Shown here one piece after another: positions 43,033 through 52,242 of a stretch of DNA of 64,000 nt. This DNA comes from CBDANW01 sp965197825 (GTDB lineage Bacteria; Acidobacteriota; Vicinamibacteria; Marinacidobacterales; DATDRI01). The stretch is from positions 1,240,001 through 1,304,000 of the forward strand of contig CBDANW010000002.1 of NCBI GenBank assembly GCA_965197825.1. The letters run 5' to 3'. The position numbers and the translations under genes are program-made. Every line of letters starts with the position of its first letter. Position 1 is the stretch's first letter. The notes below the pieces were generated by a model, which saw only the letters and a program-made list of their open reading frames with translations, had not been told where the DNA came from and did not search any database.

Positions 43033-43051
43033 TTGACTAAAATAATGACAA

Positions 43052-43369
43052 CTATTTATATTTCAACTCGGAATCATGCTCGGCCAGGAAGGCGTCAACG
43101 GCCTTCATGCCGCGCTTGCCGAATACCCACTCCATCAATTCGCGCCCCGTCATCTCGGGCACTGGCTTGGGCGGCTTCTTGCGTCGTTTGGCCTGGCGTC
43201 GTTTAGGCTTCACTGTCCGAGCCTTCCTTCCTGAATCGCCTTTAATATTTCGCGGACCAGTCGAATGGTGAACACGCATAGGAATGTGACCCGAAAGACC
43301 TTTCTCGGGGAGAGTATAAATTCCTCCAGTCTCTTGTTCATCGCTAATTCGTGGGTAGAATTGAATCAA
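43052..43369 (-). CDS. Hypothetical basic protein
   Basis: At most 105 residues; an internal Met (MRVHHSTG) would give a shorter form. The middle is a Lys/Arg-rich stretch (RQAKRRKKPPKPVP), followed by MTGRELMEWVFGKRGMKAV and a short acidic end. No family recognised. It overlaps the next upstream gene by four bases, suggesting coupling. Local base composition is lower in GC than the flanks. Confidence 0.5.
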   Translation of the reverse strand: MIQFYPRISDEQETGGIYTLPEKGLSGHIPMRVHHSTGPRNIKGDSGRKARTVKPKRRQAKRRKKPPKPVPEMTGRELMEWVFGKRGMKAVDAFLAEHDSELKYK

Positions 43370-43602
43370 TCCAATCTACGAGTCCGATTGCCAAAGTCAG
43401 TAACTACCCTTGCCATGTATACTCCCAAAAAACCAGCAGAAAGCAGGACGAATAAAAACAAAACAGTTCCGACAACGTAGGCTCTTGTTGCCGGGTGATG
43501 GTATATTTCTAGCCAAGCTGATCGCCATCTTTTAATTTTCGAAGGTATTGCTCCCGAAACCCATAAGTCTCCGACTTTGGATACGCAGTACACTAGGACC
43601 AA
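43366..43602 (-). CDS. Hypothetical small membrane protein
   Basis: 78 residues with one strong membrane helix (AYVVGTVLFLFVLLSAGFLGVYMA, position about 46-68). It is coupled by a 4-bp overlap to the basic protein downstream. It lies in a lower-GC patch, which may be foreign. No family recognised. Confidence 0.45.
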   Translation of the reverse strand: MVLVYCVSKVGDLWVSGAIPSKIKRWRSAWLEIYHHPATRAYVVGTVLFLFVLLSAGFLGVYMARVVTDFGNRTRRLD

Positions 43603-44092
43603 TGTAGTTCCAGAACTAATCAGTGCTATTCCTACATTTGGATACTTCTTGCACCAAGGTAACTAAACCAAGAACGTCCACTAGAACTCCCCCCACGAGT
43701 GTCCACGCGCTGCGGAAGAACTTTTCCCACATTCCGCAAGCCTGCCACAGATTTGCCCGTTTCCAGACCACAAGATGTTGTGGTCATCATCAAGTACCAT
43801 TATTGAAAATTTTCAATCATTCAACATTTTAGTTAAGTGCATAATCGCCTATGAAAAAGACTAGATTGCGCATCGCTTCGCCTCCTCTGTTAGCAAAAAT
43901 CAGCGCTCTTTTATCACTCGGCGCGGCCCGTGTCCAGACAGGCCGGAATACCTGAGCTCCTCAGTCCGGGGAATCTAGCACCGAGTAGAATTGACTCGTC
44001 ACCTCGTGGGGACATAGAATCTGCCGATTGTGGTCGGTCGCCGTCTCGGGAACGTCTCCCCTGGGGGCAAACCCAAATTATGGAGAATTTGA
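43603..44092. other. 490-bp gap with no convincing gene
   Basis: An AT-richer stretch without a credible reading frame; short frames here lack coding character. Its right end carries the promoter and the ribosome site (ATGGAGAATTTGA) of the NHL-repeat gene. Confidence 0.5.
43992..44021 (+). promoter_or_regulatory. Sigma-70 promoter of the NHL-repeat gene
   Basis: TTGACT (43992-43997), an 18-bp spacer, and TAGAAT (44016-44021). The start codon is 71 bp downstream. Confidence 0.6.
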
Positions 44093-45331
44093 ATGCACTC
44101 TAAGAATCCATTCGTTGCGGTCTTGATGGCGCTGGGTCTGCTGGCGCCCGTGGCTTTCATCGCCTACACCGACACGACGAATGCCGAGCCGATCCAGCAG
44201 GAAGCGGACCACGTCGACATCGGCGAGTACGAGGTCGTCCTCGACTGGCCCAAACCGTTGCCCGATGATGATCTATCCCATGACGGTTGGACCTGGGGCT
44301 CGGGCTCGGGGGTGCACGTCGAGACGCCGGACAAGGTCTGGGTCTCGCAGCGCGGCGAGATCTCGTTGCCCCCCGGAGCGGAGCCGTGGATATGTGGTTG
44401 CCTGCTGGACCCGCGCCGGACGAATACCGGCAGGTGGCCCTATGCCGGCAGGAACTATGACTATGACATGCGGCGGCACCACATCGTCTGGGCGGTGGAT
44501 GCCGACGGCAACGCGATCGAGGAATGGCTGGACCTCGACGATTTCTTGGCCCCGCCGCAGGGCTCGAGACCGGGTGCGCTATCGCGGGGACCGCACAAGA
44601 TCAAAATCAGCCCCTACGACCCCGAAAAGCACGTCTGGATCGTCGACGACGACCTGCACGAGATCTACAAGTTCACGAACGACGGCGAGTTAGTGATGAC
44701 GCTGGGCGAGCGGGGGGTGCCGGGGCGCGGCCCGAACAACTTCAATCGCCCCACCGACATCGATTGGCTGCCCGACGGGACGTTCTTCATCTCCGACGGC
44801 TACGCCGGGACCCGCGTTGCGAAATTCGATCCCGACGGAAATTTCATCTTGGACTGGGGGCAGCCACCCAACCGTCGGGACCATCCGGGGCCCAACGAGT
44901 TTTGGTCCGTCCATAGCATCGGTATCAGTCAGGATCGTCGGATCTTCGTCGCGGATCGCGAGCACAGCCGGATGCAGGTCTTCGACGAGAACGGAATCTT
45001 CCTCGACATGTGGCCCACCGGCCAGGATTCAAACGTGCTGACCCATTACGTCACGGCCAACGACTACGTCTGGGTGGCGGACTGGGAGACCGACCGGATG
45101 GTCAAGTACGACCTCGAGGGGCACTACATGATGTACATCGGGGAGCCCGGCCCACTGCCCGGACAGTTCGATGGCGTGCACCAGATCCATGTGGACCAGG
45201 ATGGCAACTTGTACCTGACCGAGGTGGCCAACGACCGCTCGCAGAAGTTCCGTCCGAAGGCGGACGCCGACCCCGCGAAGCTCGTGGGACCGCCGGTGGG
45301 AGGCTGGGGACAACCGAGTAGGACAGATTAG
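44093..45331 (+). CDS. Exported NHL-repeat beta-propeller protein
   Basis: Signal peptide about residues 1-31 (VAVLMALGLLAPVAFIAY). The mature protein has NHL-type repeats that should form a six-bladed propeller: HVWIVDDDLHEIYKFTNDGELVMTLG, FNRPTDIDWLPDGTFFISDG and HSIGISQDRRIFVADREHSRMQVFDENG, given here by key parts near residues 182, 222 and 282. The family includes peptidyl-alpha-hydroxyglycine amidating-lyase-like proteins, but the metal and active-site residues were not verified. A lone gene with its own promoter and a strong terminator. Confidence 0.82.
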   Translation: MHSKNPFVAVLMALGLLAPVAFIAYTDTTNAEPIQQEADHVDIGEYEVVLDWPKPLPDDDLSHDGWTWGSGSGVHVETPDKVWVSQRGEISLPPGAEPWICGCLLDPRRTNTGRWPYAGRNYDYDMRRHHIVWAVDADGNAIEEWLDLDDFLAPPQGSRPGALSRGPHKIKISPYDPEKHVWIVDDDLHEIYKFTNDGELVMTLGERGVPGRGPNNFNRPTDIDWLPDGTFFISDGYAGTRVAKFDPDGNFILDWGQPPNRRDHPGPNEFWSVHSIGISQDRRIFVADREHSRMQVFDENGIFLDMWPTGQDSNVLTHYVTANDYVWVADWETDRMVKYDLEGHYMMYIGEPGPLPGQFDGVHQIHVDQDGNLYLTEVANDRSQKFRPKADADPAKLVGPPVGGWGQPSRTD

Positions 45332-45369
45332 GACCGGCCTCTAACGGGCGGGTGCTTGTCAGGTTTGTG

Positions 45370-45393
45370 GGGGCCCGGAAACGGGCCCCTTTT
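45370..45393 (+). terminator. Rho-independent terminator after the NHL-repeat gene
   Basis: GGGGCCCG-GAAA-CGGGCCCC is a perfect 8-bp stem with a GAAA tetraloop, followed by TTTT. It lies 38 bp after the stop codon and also separates this gene from the convergent SH3 gene. Confidence 0.9.
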
Positions 45394-45405
45394 CATTAGG
45401 TGGGT

Positions 45406-45750
45406 CTATTCCTCGACAACTTCCACGGTGGTCTCGTGCATCCACCCTCGCTCTTCGTTCTCGTACCAGCGTATCTTCATCCCGAGCTTCTTGAGCTCCG
45501 GGTCGAGCTCGACTTCGATCCACTCTCCCCGGCGGCCGGTCACGGGTAGGACGGTATCCTCCGGAACGAGCACCAATATTTGCTGGCCCGACGAGGGCCC
45601 CATGTGCACGTTTGCGTAGCTCGTCGGGACGCGCACCTTGTCTCCGGCCTCCTGGCTGGACGCCGCAGTGGGAAGGAAGAGGTAGGCCACCGTTGCCAGA
45701 AGGAAGCATGACGCGGCTCGCCGGCACGAATCGTAAGTCCGAGTGCTCAT
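45406..45750 (-). CDS. Exported SH3-type domain protein
   Basis: ATG 45750 (MSTRTYDSC) gives a signal peptide ending near ASSQEAG, followed by one bacterial SH3 domain (VRVPTSYANVHMGPSSGQQILVLVPEDTVL..GRRGEWIEVEL). An upstream frame start (45801) coincides with the -10 box and can be discarded. Such domains usually bind peptidoglycan or other envelope ligands. Confidence 0.78.
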   Translation of the reverse strand: MSTRTYDSCRRAASCFLLATVAYLFLPTAASSQEAGDKVRVPTSYANVHMGPSSGQQILVLVPEDTVLPVTGRRGEWIEVELDPELKKLGMKIRWYENEERGWMHETTVEVVEE

Positions 45751-45800
45751 TGGGTCTCCTTGGGCTGAAGGTAAGAACGAATAGTCCAAATACGGCCCCA

Positions 45801-45829
45801 ATTATTGTTCCCCCGGCCGGCAGTGTCAA
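45801..45829 (-). promoter_or_regulatory. Sigma-70 promoter of the SH3 gene
   Basis: TTGACA (45824-45829), a 17-bp spacer, and AATAAT (45801-45806) on the minus strand. It confirms the downstream start at 45750. Confidence 0.7.
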
Positions 45830-46152
45830 GACGGGGCGCTCGATGGCTGACTCACCCGGCGGTTAACCGTAAGCCGCTAGATCAATTTGGCTTATGGGTT
45901 CGATCCCAACTGTGATCAGGATTATTTGCGTGGGGCCGGGGCCGTGTCTAGAATAGGTTTAGGTGGGGCGAGGGTTCACACCTTAAAACTTGATGGAGAC
46001 TGGGACCACAGATCGTTTTCAGCGAAGGCGATCGAAAATCATCTGAAACTCACCGTTGGTTATTCCCTCCTAACTAATCCCTCGCTCCCCTTTTCCTTTT
46101 TCTGACACCGCGGTCGGGCTTCCGGGTCTTGTGATAAGCTGAGAGACGGTGT
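45830..46152. other. Gap between the SH3 promoter and tRNA-Ala
   Basis: No convincing gene. A lone GGGTTCGATCCCA at about 45897-45909 resembles a tRNA T-arm, but no matching acceptor or anticodon arm surrounds it. Confidence 0.4.
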
Positions 46153-46228
46153 GGGGCTGTGGCGCAGCTGGGAGCGCGCGTGAATGGCATTCACGAGGTC
46201 ACGGGTTCGATCCCCGTCAGCTCCACCA
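46153..46228 (+). tRNA. tRNA-Ala (anticodon GGC)
   Basis: A 76-nt cloverleaf with encoded CCA. Acceptor GGGGCTG/CAGCTCC (one G-T pair allowed), anticodon stem CGTGA/TCACG with loop ATGGCAT (anticodon GGC), and T-arm ACGGG-TTCGATC-CCCGT. It reads GCC/GCU alanine codons. Confidence 0.95.
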
Positions 46229-46320
46229 AATTTCGCGACTTGTCGCGAAATTTGTCCGCCGAAGCTACTTTGGTTGCGTCGAGCGAAGGCGGGCCGCGAC
46301 GAAGTCGCGAAACTTGCCCG
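46228..46320. repeat. Hairpin cluster directly after tRNA-Ala
   Basis: AAATTTCGCGAC (46228-46239) pairs perfectly with 46242-46253 and starts on the last base of the tRNA. CCGCC..AAGCT pairs with AGCGAAGGCGG, and CGCGAC with GTCGCG just beyond. The first hairpin ends in TTT and may serve as the tRNA terminator. The GAAGGCGG words link it to the clusters at 8024-8190 and 3310-3387. Confidence 0.6.
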
Positions 46321-46355
46321 CCGTAGTTCACATCAAAGACGCTAACGAAGGCGGG

Positions 46356-46691
46356 CTAAAGCTTACTCTCCACGAAACGCGTCAAGATCGCTTGCTGCTT
46401 GTCATCCACATCACGGAACTGGATTCCGATGCGGTAGGACGTTGTGGGATCGCCCGGCATCGACGGCTCGCAGTTGCGAACCACACCGATGAGATCCAGA
46501 TCCTCACCGTCGATGTTCAAGGTGAAAGAATGCTCGGACCCAGCGGTAACCGGCATCCCGACCTCGACCATCATGCCCCCCGGCGAGAGCTGGAGCACGT
46601 TGGTATCCAAGTCGATCTCCAATTACCCCGGTAGACTCCCCTGAGCCTCGACCCGCGGCACGCCTCGGCGTTCCTGCTTGACGTCGCTCAT
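46356..46691 (-). pseudogene. PilZ-domain protein with an in-frame stop
   Basis: ATG 46689-46691 starts MSDVKQERRGVPRVEAQGSL, and the PilZ domain continues after TAA (46623-46625) as LEIDLDTNVLQLSPGGMMVEV to SYRIGIQFRDV. The RxxxR-type and D-x-S-x-x-G-type regions of a c-di-GMP-binding PilZ lie on opposite sides of the stop. Restart at the TTG directly after the stop would give a protein of 88 residues without the N-terminal arginine motif, and thus probably without c-di-GMP binding. Confidence 0.72.
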
Positions 46692-46714
46692 CTCGCTTCT
46701 CTTCTTTCCCGGCT

Positions 46715-46912
46715 TCAGACTGCTCGATCGGTTTGCAAATTCGCGCTCACTGCGTTTTGAGAGAGTCTCTGCACCGCCTGGTACAAGGCCTCTTTGTGAT
46801 CATCGGCGATGGACTGAAACTGTATCGCGGCTCGATACTTGATTACGGTGGATGTTTTCTGCGTTCGCGGCCACTCCACTCCTCCGCCATGAGTCTCCTC
46901 GCTCCGGGCCAC
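46715..46912 (-). CDS. PilZ-like C-terminal segment
   Basis: VIKYRAAIQFQSIADDHKEAL and the following helix resemble the last strand and helix of a PilZ domain. VARSEE upstream resembles the strand before it. The N-terminal half was not found in a single frame; coding-like sequence continues to about 46990 upstream without a start. It is either a divergent PilZ protein or a remnant of a tandem copy of the neighbouring gene. Confidence 0.4.
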   Translation of the reverse strand: MARSEETHGGGVEWPRTQKTSTVIKYRAAIQFQSIADDHKEALYQAVQRLSQNAVSANLQTDRAV

Positions 46913-47082
46913 GGCCCCGCTCGCCGAATACGGCAGCCGACGCCCCGAGAGGGCCGTGGGCCAGCACAGATGCTAAGTCCTGTTTCGTTGGATAACACAC
47001 TATATCGTCTTTTGGGGGGATTGGCAAGAACGGCCCTTTCCGGCCTTTTCTGGCCTTTTCCAACCGGCAGGCGGGGCCGCAA

Positions 47083-48342
47083 TTAATGAAGGGTCCTCGT
47101 CTTCTTGTTGACGTAGTCCATCAGGACGTATCGGCCCAGCAAGGCGGGAGTCGTGAAGTAGGCCTTGCCGCGCACGATCTCTGTCACCTTCTTCACGAAG
47201 CCAACGAGCGAATAGTCCCTGGCCAGCATGAACGTATTGATGAGGACACCCGATCGGCGGCAGGCCACGACTTCCTTGAACGTCTGGTCGAGGATGAGCG
47301 GATCCAGCCCGAACGGATTCTTGTAAATCCGACCGTCCTCCAGCGTGAGGGCGGAGGGCTTTCCATCGGTGATCATGACGATCTGACGCATGTCCTTGCG
47401 CTGGCGCGCGAGTATGCGTCGCGCCAGCCTGAGCCCCTCGCAAGTATTGGTATAGAAGGGACCCACCTGGACGCGGGCAAGCTGGGAAAGAGGCACCTCT
47501 TCGGCGCTGTCGTGGAAGAGCACGAGGTGCAGGCTGTCGCCAGGGTACTGCGTGCGAATGAGATGAGACAACGCCAGCGCGACCCTCTTCGCGGGAGTGA
47601 ATCGATCCTCGCCGTAAAGAATCATGCTATGGCTGCAATCGAGCATCAGCACGGTGGCACAGGAGCTGCGATACTCGGACTGATGCACGTGTAGATCGGA
47701 ATACTGGAGCTCGAGCGGAACACCCAGGCCGTTTCGCCGCACCGCGGAAAGCAGCGTCCGCGAGACATCCACGTTCAGCGTATCACCGAACTCATAAGCC
47801 TTGGAGCTTCCCGTGACTTCGACGCCGGTGGCGAGCTCCTTGGTCTCGTGATTGCCGAAACTTGACTTCCCGAAACCAGCCAACAGATCCTTGAGCGTCT
47901 TGAATCCTAGGAAATCGATCGTCTTGTCCGTGAGCTCGAACCGCACGCCGTTTTGAGGCCGTTCCACTCGACCCTGTCCCTCCTGCTCGACGTTTCCGAG
48001 CGCGCTCGCATCGGGTCGCGGCGGCGTGATCCGAATGTAGCCGTCTTGCTGCATGCGCTCGATGATCTCCTGGAGGAGCCGGGACAGCTCCGAGCTCTCG
48101 AAGCCCTCCGCCCCGGATAACATCCGCTCCACGTCGTCCGCGGAAAGGGTTCCCTGTTCCAGCAACGCGTTGAGAATGGCTTCCTGCAGCTCGGCCATCA
48201 TGTCATCACCGAGCTGATAGAAACCGAGAGAGTCCTGGAATCCGCTGCGCAGAAAATAGTCGGACAGCTGCCCGAGTAGATCCTCGAGATCCAGGTCATC
48301 CAGCAGCCCGGGGCGATAGTGCGAGTACTTGGTGACAGACAA
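47083..48342 (-). CDS. VWA-domain protein paired with an AAA+ MoxR/ChlI-type ATPase
   Basis: A helical N-terminal region of about 215 residues is followed by a von Willebrand factor A domain (about 220-410) with a MIDAS motif DCSHSM near residue 233, a Thr in FYTNT and an Asp in MITDGKP. These should bind Mg2+ and a protein ligand. Its start is 9 bp from the stop of the upstream AAA+ gene. Such pairs act as chaperone-like complexes, as in magnesium chelatase and MoxR systems. The client is unknown. Confidence 0.85.
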   Translation of the reverse strand: MSVTKYSHYRPGLLDDLDLEDLLGQLSDYFLRSGFQDSLGFYQLGDDMMAELQEAILNALLEQGTLSADDVERMLSGAEGFESSELSRLLQEIIERMQQDGYIRITPPRPDASALGNVEQEGQGRVERPQNGVRFELTDKTIDFLGFKTLKDLLAGFGKSSFGNHETKELATGVEVTGSSKAYEFGDTLNVDVSRTLLSAVRRNGLGVPLELQYSDLHVHQSEYRSSCATVLMLDCSHSMILYGEDRFTPAKRVALALSHLIRTQYPGDSLHLVLFHDSAEEVPLSQLARVQVGPFYTNTCEGLRLARRILARQRKDMRQIVMITDGKPSALTLEDGRIYKNPFGLDPLILDQTFKEVVACRRSGVLINTFMLARDYSLVGFVKKVTEIVRGKAYFTTPALLGRYVLMDYVNKKTRTLH

Positions 48343-48350
48343 GGAAGCCC

Positions 48351-49844
48351 TCAGTTCAAGTGCCGCTTGGCGGTGTCGATGGGCTCCATGCCGATCTCCG
48401 GATGAGCCCGCTCCGCACGCGAGAAGCGCCGCTCCTCGCTGCGGCTGATCCGTTTCATTCCCGCCATTCCGTCCAGGATGAACTCTGCGGCGGCTACCAC
48501 GACGGCGGGCGGGTCCTTCTTGGTCACACTGAGCAGACGAGTCTTCTCGATCAGTCCCCCGATCTTCTCGAGGCTGGCCAAAGCCTCTCCGGCGGGCGTC
48601 GTGTCGGGAAGCTTAAGGTAGCCTCCCGTCTCGAACCACTCGACCACCCTGTTCAGATCCTCACCGCCCAGATACTTCTGAAACGTCTGGCTTACTGCGC
48701 GGCGTACCAGGTCTCGTGCGACGACGTCGGCCCCTTTCAGTTCGCCTTCGTAATCGAGCTCCAGCTTGCCCGTGATTGCATGAAGAGACGCGTAGACGTC
48801 CGAGACCCGCGGCACGATGGACCCCTCTTCGTTGAGTATCGTGCGACGTTCCGCATTGGACACGATGTTTTCCAGCAGAGTAATCGGAAGACGCTGGCTG
48901 ACACCGGAGCGCTGATCCACACGGCGATCTTTCCTCGCCTGAATGGCCACTTCCTCCACGACTTCTCGGAGGTAGTAGGGCACCAGCACCTTTCCTTCCT
49001 CGTGCCGCTCGGTCCAGGCTTCGTCCCTGGTGATCGATACCCCTTGCTCGAGTGTGTCGGGATAGTGCGTGCGTATCTCGGAGCCCAAACGGTCTTTGAG
49101 TGGCGTCACGATCTTTCCACGCGCCGTATAGTCCTCAGGATTGGCCGTGAAAACCATCAGCACATCGAGCGGAAGACGAATTGGGTAGCCCTTAATCTGC
49201 ACGTCCCCTTCTTGAAGGATGTTGAACAGACCGACTTGGATCTTCCCCGCGAGGTCGGGCAGCTCGTTGATGGCAAAGATCCCCCGGTGGGCGCGGGGCA
49301 AGAGACCGTAGTGGATCGTCAGCTCGTCGGAAAGATCGAGCCCGCTCCGGGCCGCGCGTATCGGATCCAAATCTCCAATGATGTCCGCGATCGTGACGTC
49401 GGGGGTCGCCAGTTTCTCGACGTAACGGTCCTCACGACCGAGCCACCGAATGGGAGTCTCGCCGCCTTGTTCGCGGATCTTTTGTCGACAAGCTCGACAA
49501 AGTGGCACGTAGGGATTGTCATGGATCTCACAACCTTCCACCGCAGGCACCGCCTCGTCGAGAAAACGCGTCATGCTTCGAAGGATGCGGCTTTTCGCCT
49601 GTCCGCGTAGACCCAGCAGAATGAAGTGATGTTTGGAAAGAATGGCGTTCGTGATCTGTGGAAGGACCGAGTCCTCGTAACCGACGATGCCTGGAAAAAG
49701 CTCCTCCCCCGAAGCTAGCATCCGAGTCATGTTGTCCCGGATCTCGTCGCGTACGCCGCGGCCCTTCTTGACGCCGTCCGAAAAACCACTCGACTTCAAC
49801 TCGCCCAGAGTCTTCGGTAGTTTGATAGCGTTCTTGTTGTTCAT
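48351..49844 (-). CDS. AAA+ ATPase of the magnesium-chelatase ChlI / MoxR type
   Basis: 497 residues. Walker A is GLRGQAKS near residue 77 and Walker B is IFAINELPDL near 195. Sensor and arginine-finger regions follow (FTANPEDYTARGKIVTPLKDR, positions about 237-257). Between Walker A and B lies an insertion with C-x9-CRAC spacing (CEIHDNPYVPLCRAC, about 103-117), perhaps a zinc knuckle, which standard ChlI lacks. It lies in an operon with the VWA gene downstream. Confidence 0.85.
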   Translation of the reverse strand: MNNKNAIKLPKTLGELKSSGFSDGVKKGRGVRDEIRDNMTRMLASGEELFPGIVGYEDSVLPQITNAILSKHHFILLGLRGQAKSRILRSMTRFLDEAVPAVEGCEIHDNPYVPLCRACRQKIREQGGETPIRWLGREDRYVEKLATPDVTIADIIGDLDPIRAARSGLDLSDELTIHYGLLPRAHRGIFAINELPDLAGKIQVGLFNILQEGDVQIKGYPIRLPLDVLMVFTANPEDYTARGKIVTPLKDRLGSEIRTHYPDTLEQGVSITRDEAWTERHEEGKVLVPYYLREVVEEVAIQARKDRRVDQRSGVSQRLPITLLENIVSNAERRTILNEEGSIVPRVSDVYASLHAITGKLELDYEGELKGADVVARDLVRRAVSQTFQKYLGGEDLNRVVEWFETGGYLKLPDTTPAGEALASLEKIGGLIEKTRLLSVTKKDPPAVVVAAAEFILDGMAGMKRISRSEERRFSRAERAHPEIGMEPIDTAKRHLN

Positions 49845-49897
49845 ATCTGCCGATTATAGAGGATAGGCGCAGGCGGTCCAAACTACCGTATAAATGC

Positions 49898-52111
49898 TCA
49901 GGGCAGGGGCTGCGGATCGCTCAAGAGCCAACCAGAGGGCGGCGCCTTCTCCGACCAGCGAATGCGCTCGCGGTTGAAGAAACGTAACGGCACCAGTGCC
50001 GATCGACCCCAGTTCCCTTCCCCCTCTTCGTCGCGGAGATCTCGACTGAGAGCGACGGTCACCCAGCGTCCCTGGTGGAGAAGCAGCAACCCGTCGTCGT
50101 CCAGTCCCGCGAAAGGCGGTGCGGGTAAAGCTGCCAATGCTTCGGCTTTTTGTTGACGGGTCTCGGTTAGCTCCAAAGGATTCAATACGGATTGACGCAC
50201 GGATTCTTCCAGCAGCAAGACTCCAGCCCCTCGTTCCACCTGCTCGAAAAGAGCGCGATCGTAGAGGACCAGCTCGCCTTGCCCCTCATCCAGTCGAAAG
50301 ATCCTCTCCCCTTCCCATCGCTCCTCCACTTTGACCCATCCCTGGTAGTCACTCCGTTCGCGCAGCACGATCAGAACCCTGCCGGGCGGAGGTCGAAACT
50401 GGAGGGCAAGCCGGTCGAATCGGTGCCCGTTCGCACCGACGCGCACGAAACGGGCGGGGATGCCGGTGAGGGCGAAATAGATGGCGCTCGCTTCCTCCGG
50501 ATCGACGGACGCGCCGGAACCCGACGAACTTGACGAATCTAAGAGGGCAACGAAGGGATCGACGGCTTCCGTCACGCCGAGGGCAGCGAGACCTCGCGCG
50601 GCGGCGAGCCACAGCGGATCGCCGGATCGAAGGAGCTCGAGAAGCGGTTGCTCCGCTTCGGCACGTTTCCATTTCTCCGCTGCCACTTCGATCGCCTCCC
50701 TCTTGGTCGCGCTCGGCGTGGGCTCGCGAAGAATCGAGAGCACCGCGGACACGACTTCAGGATCGGAACTCTCGCCCGCCGCTTCGACGGCTCGGAGCCG
50801 CAAGGGATGGTCTTGCAGTGCGAGCAGCGATAAGAAAATCTGATTGAGCGAGTGATTGGCCGCGATCCGCAACGCTTCCTCACGTAGCGGAAGAAACTCA
50901 TCACTCGAACGTAGGATCGTGCCGAGCCTCGACTCCACTTGGGGATTGGGTAGCATCGCGGACACGACGCGTAGATGCGCCGCGGCGACTTCGGGATCGC
51001 GATCGCGCGTCTTGTCCAAAAAAAACGGTGTGAGCTCGGCGCGAGAGCGGATCTCGTCGGCATCGAGATCCCGTGGAGCGAGCGCCTTTCGAACAGCCGG
51101 TTCGGGGTAATTCGTGAACCAGGAGTACAGCGGATTGGACCCTCGAGAGAAACGGGCCACCAGGCTCACGATTTCGGCCGCCGACTCCGCCGACCGGGCC
51201 GGCTGGGCCGACTGAACCGGCTGAGAAAGTCCAGATAGCTCATTCAAAAGGAAGGAAACAGGGCCGGTCATCGCGGCTTCCGTTGCACCGGAGGCAAAGT
51301 AATGGGCGATGGCCAGAAGGACGCGCAAGGAATCGTCGGATGCATCGTGGAAAGCAATCTCCAAGGGGGCAAGCGACGGTGGCCCGAGCGCGATGAGGGC
51401 TTCGGCAAGCGTCAGGTTGGTCTCTTCCACTCCGACCTGGATCGCGCGGGCCAGCGGCGCAGCGGTTCGATCGGCTCCTCGCTCCGCGAGGAAGAGCAGA
51501 AGGCGGATGCGGGCGTTAGCACGGTGCCCCAACGGTTGCTCCGTGAGCTCATCCGCTCCGGCCTCTTCGATCCGTTCTACCAGCGACCACACGCGCAGCG
51601 GATCTACCGGCAGATCGAGCGCCCGGCACAGTCTCACAAAGCTTCCAACCTGACGGTCGAGCAACGCGGAATTGTCGAGGTTGGTATTCTCCAGTGGGCC
51701 GAGGAGCTGCGGCGCGGTGACGCCGCCTATCTTGCGAAGCGCATACTCGACTTCGAGCGGCGCGTCCGGAAATCCCATTCGATAGAGCAAGGCATCGATC
51801 GCTTCTCGCTTGCCGATCCAGCCGAGGATGATAGCGCTCTGCCTCTGGATCTCCTCTTGACTGTGCCACAGTCCATGGTAGAGGACTTCCAACGCGAACT
51901 CGCCCATGAGAGACGCCTGCCGCGTCGCATAGAGGGACATCTCCGGATCGAGCGACGCACTCATCAGGTGCCGTAGAGCTTCCGCGGCTTGACCCGCTCT
52001 CCACAGCTCCATGCCGCGCTCGTAGTGAGCCTGGGGAGTCTCGGGCTGCGATTCCTGGGCGACGGGAGCGGCTTGTACAAGAGTGACAAGAACGAGGAGG
52101 GCAATCGACAA
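49898..52111 (-). CDS. Exported HEAT-repeat-type protein
   Basis: Translation probably starts at TTG 52111 (SIALLVLVTLVQAAPVA, a signal peptide), since the -10 box lies at 52149-52157 and AAAGGA sits at the right distance. A frame open to 52216 precedes the transcription start. The mature protein of about 710 residues consists largely of paired helices of the HEAT/ARM kind (ILGWIGKREAIDALLYRMG, RLRAVEAAGESSDPEVVSAVL, LAAARGLAALGVTEAVDPFV), with a beta-rich C-terminal domain (about 560-735). It is probably a periplasmic scaffold. No named family. Confidence 0.75.
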   Translation of the reverse strand: MSIALLVLVTLVQAAPVAQESQPETPQAHYERGMELWRAGQAAEALRHLMSASLDPEMSLYATRQASLMGEFALEVLYHGLWHSQEEIQRQSAIILGWIGKREAIDALLYRMGFPDAPLEVEYALRKIGGVTAPQLLGPLENTNLDNSALLDRQVGSFVRLCRALDLPVDPLRVWSLVERIEEAGADELTEQPLGHRANARIRLLLFLAERGADRTAAPLARAIQVGVEETNLTLAEALIALGPPSLAPLEIAFHDASDDSLRVLLAIAHYFASGATEAAMTGPVSFLLNELSGLSQPVQSAQPARSAESAAEIVSLVARFSRGSNPLYSWFTNYPEPAVRKALAPRDLDADEIRSRAELTPFFLDKTRDRDPEVAAAHLRVVSAMLPNPQVESRLGTILRSSDEFLPLREEALRIAANHSLNQIFLSLLALQDHPLRLRAVEAAGESSDPEVVSAVLSILREPTPSATKREAIEVAAEKWKRAEAEQPLLELLRSGDPLWLAAARGLAALGVTEAVDPFVALLDSSSSSGSGASVDPEEASAIYFALTGIPARFVRVGANGHRFDRLALQFRPPPGRVLIVLRERSDYQGWVKVEERWEGERIFRLDEGQGELVLYDRALFEQVERGAGVLLLEESVRQSVLNPLELTETRQQKAEALAALPAPPFAGLDDDGLLLLHQGRWVTVALSRDLRDEEGEGNWGRSALVPLRFFNRERIRWSEKAPPSGWLLSDPQPLP

Positions 52112-52148
52112 GCAATCGGTCCTTTCCGGTACGATTTGGGCGCGGCGG

Positions 52149-52157
52149 ATTATAGCA
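52149..52157 (-). promoter_or_regulatory. Extended -10 promoter of the HEAT-type gene
   Basis: TGCTATAAT on the minus strand, 38 bp upstream of TTG 52111. No -35 box is evident. Confidence 0.6.
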
Positions 52158-52242
52158 CACGCTCGATTCCCGGTTCGCGCTTGCAAGCTCCGGGTGGGCT
52201 TGATAATCACATACAAGATCGGCCAACAGATCGGAGGCGAAC

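Noticed and set aside
43623..43832. 69-codon plus-strand frame in the gap before the NHL gene
   Set aside because: Composition is not protein-like and no ribosome site precedes it.
45880..45915. GGGTTCGATCCCA resembling a tRNA T-arm
   Set aside because: No cloverleaf can be drawn on either strand around it.
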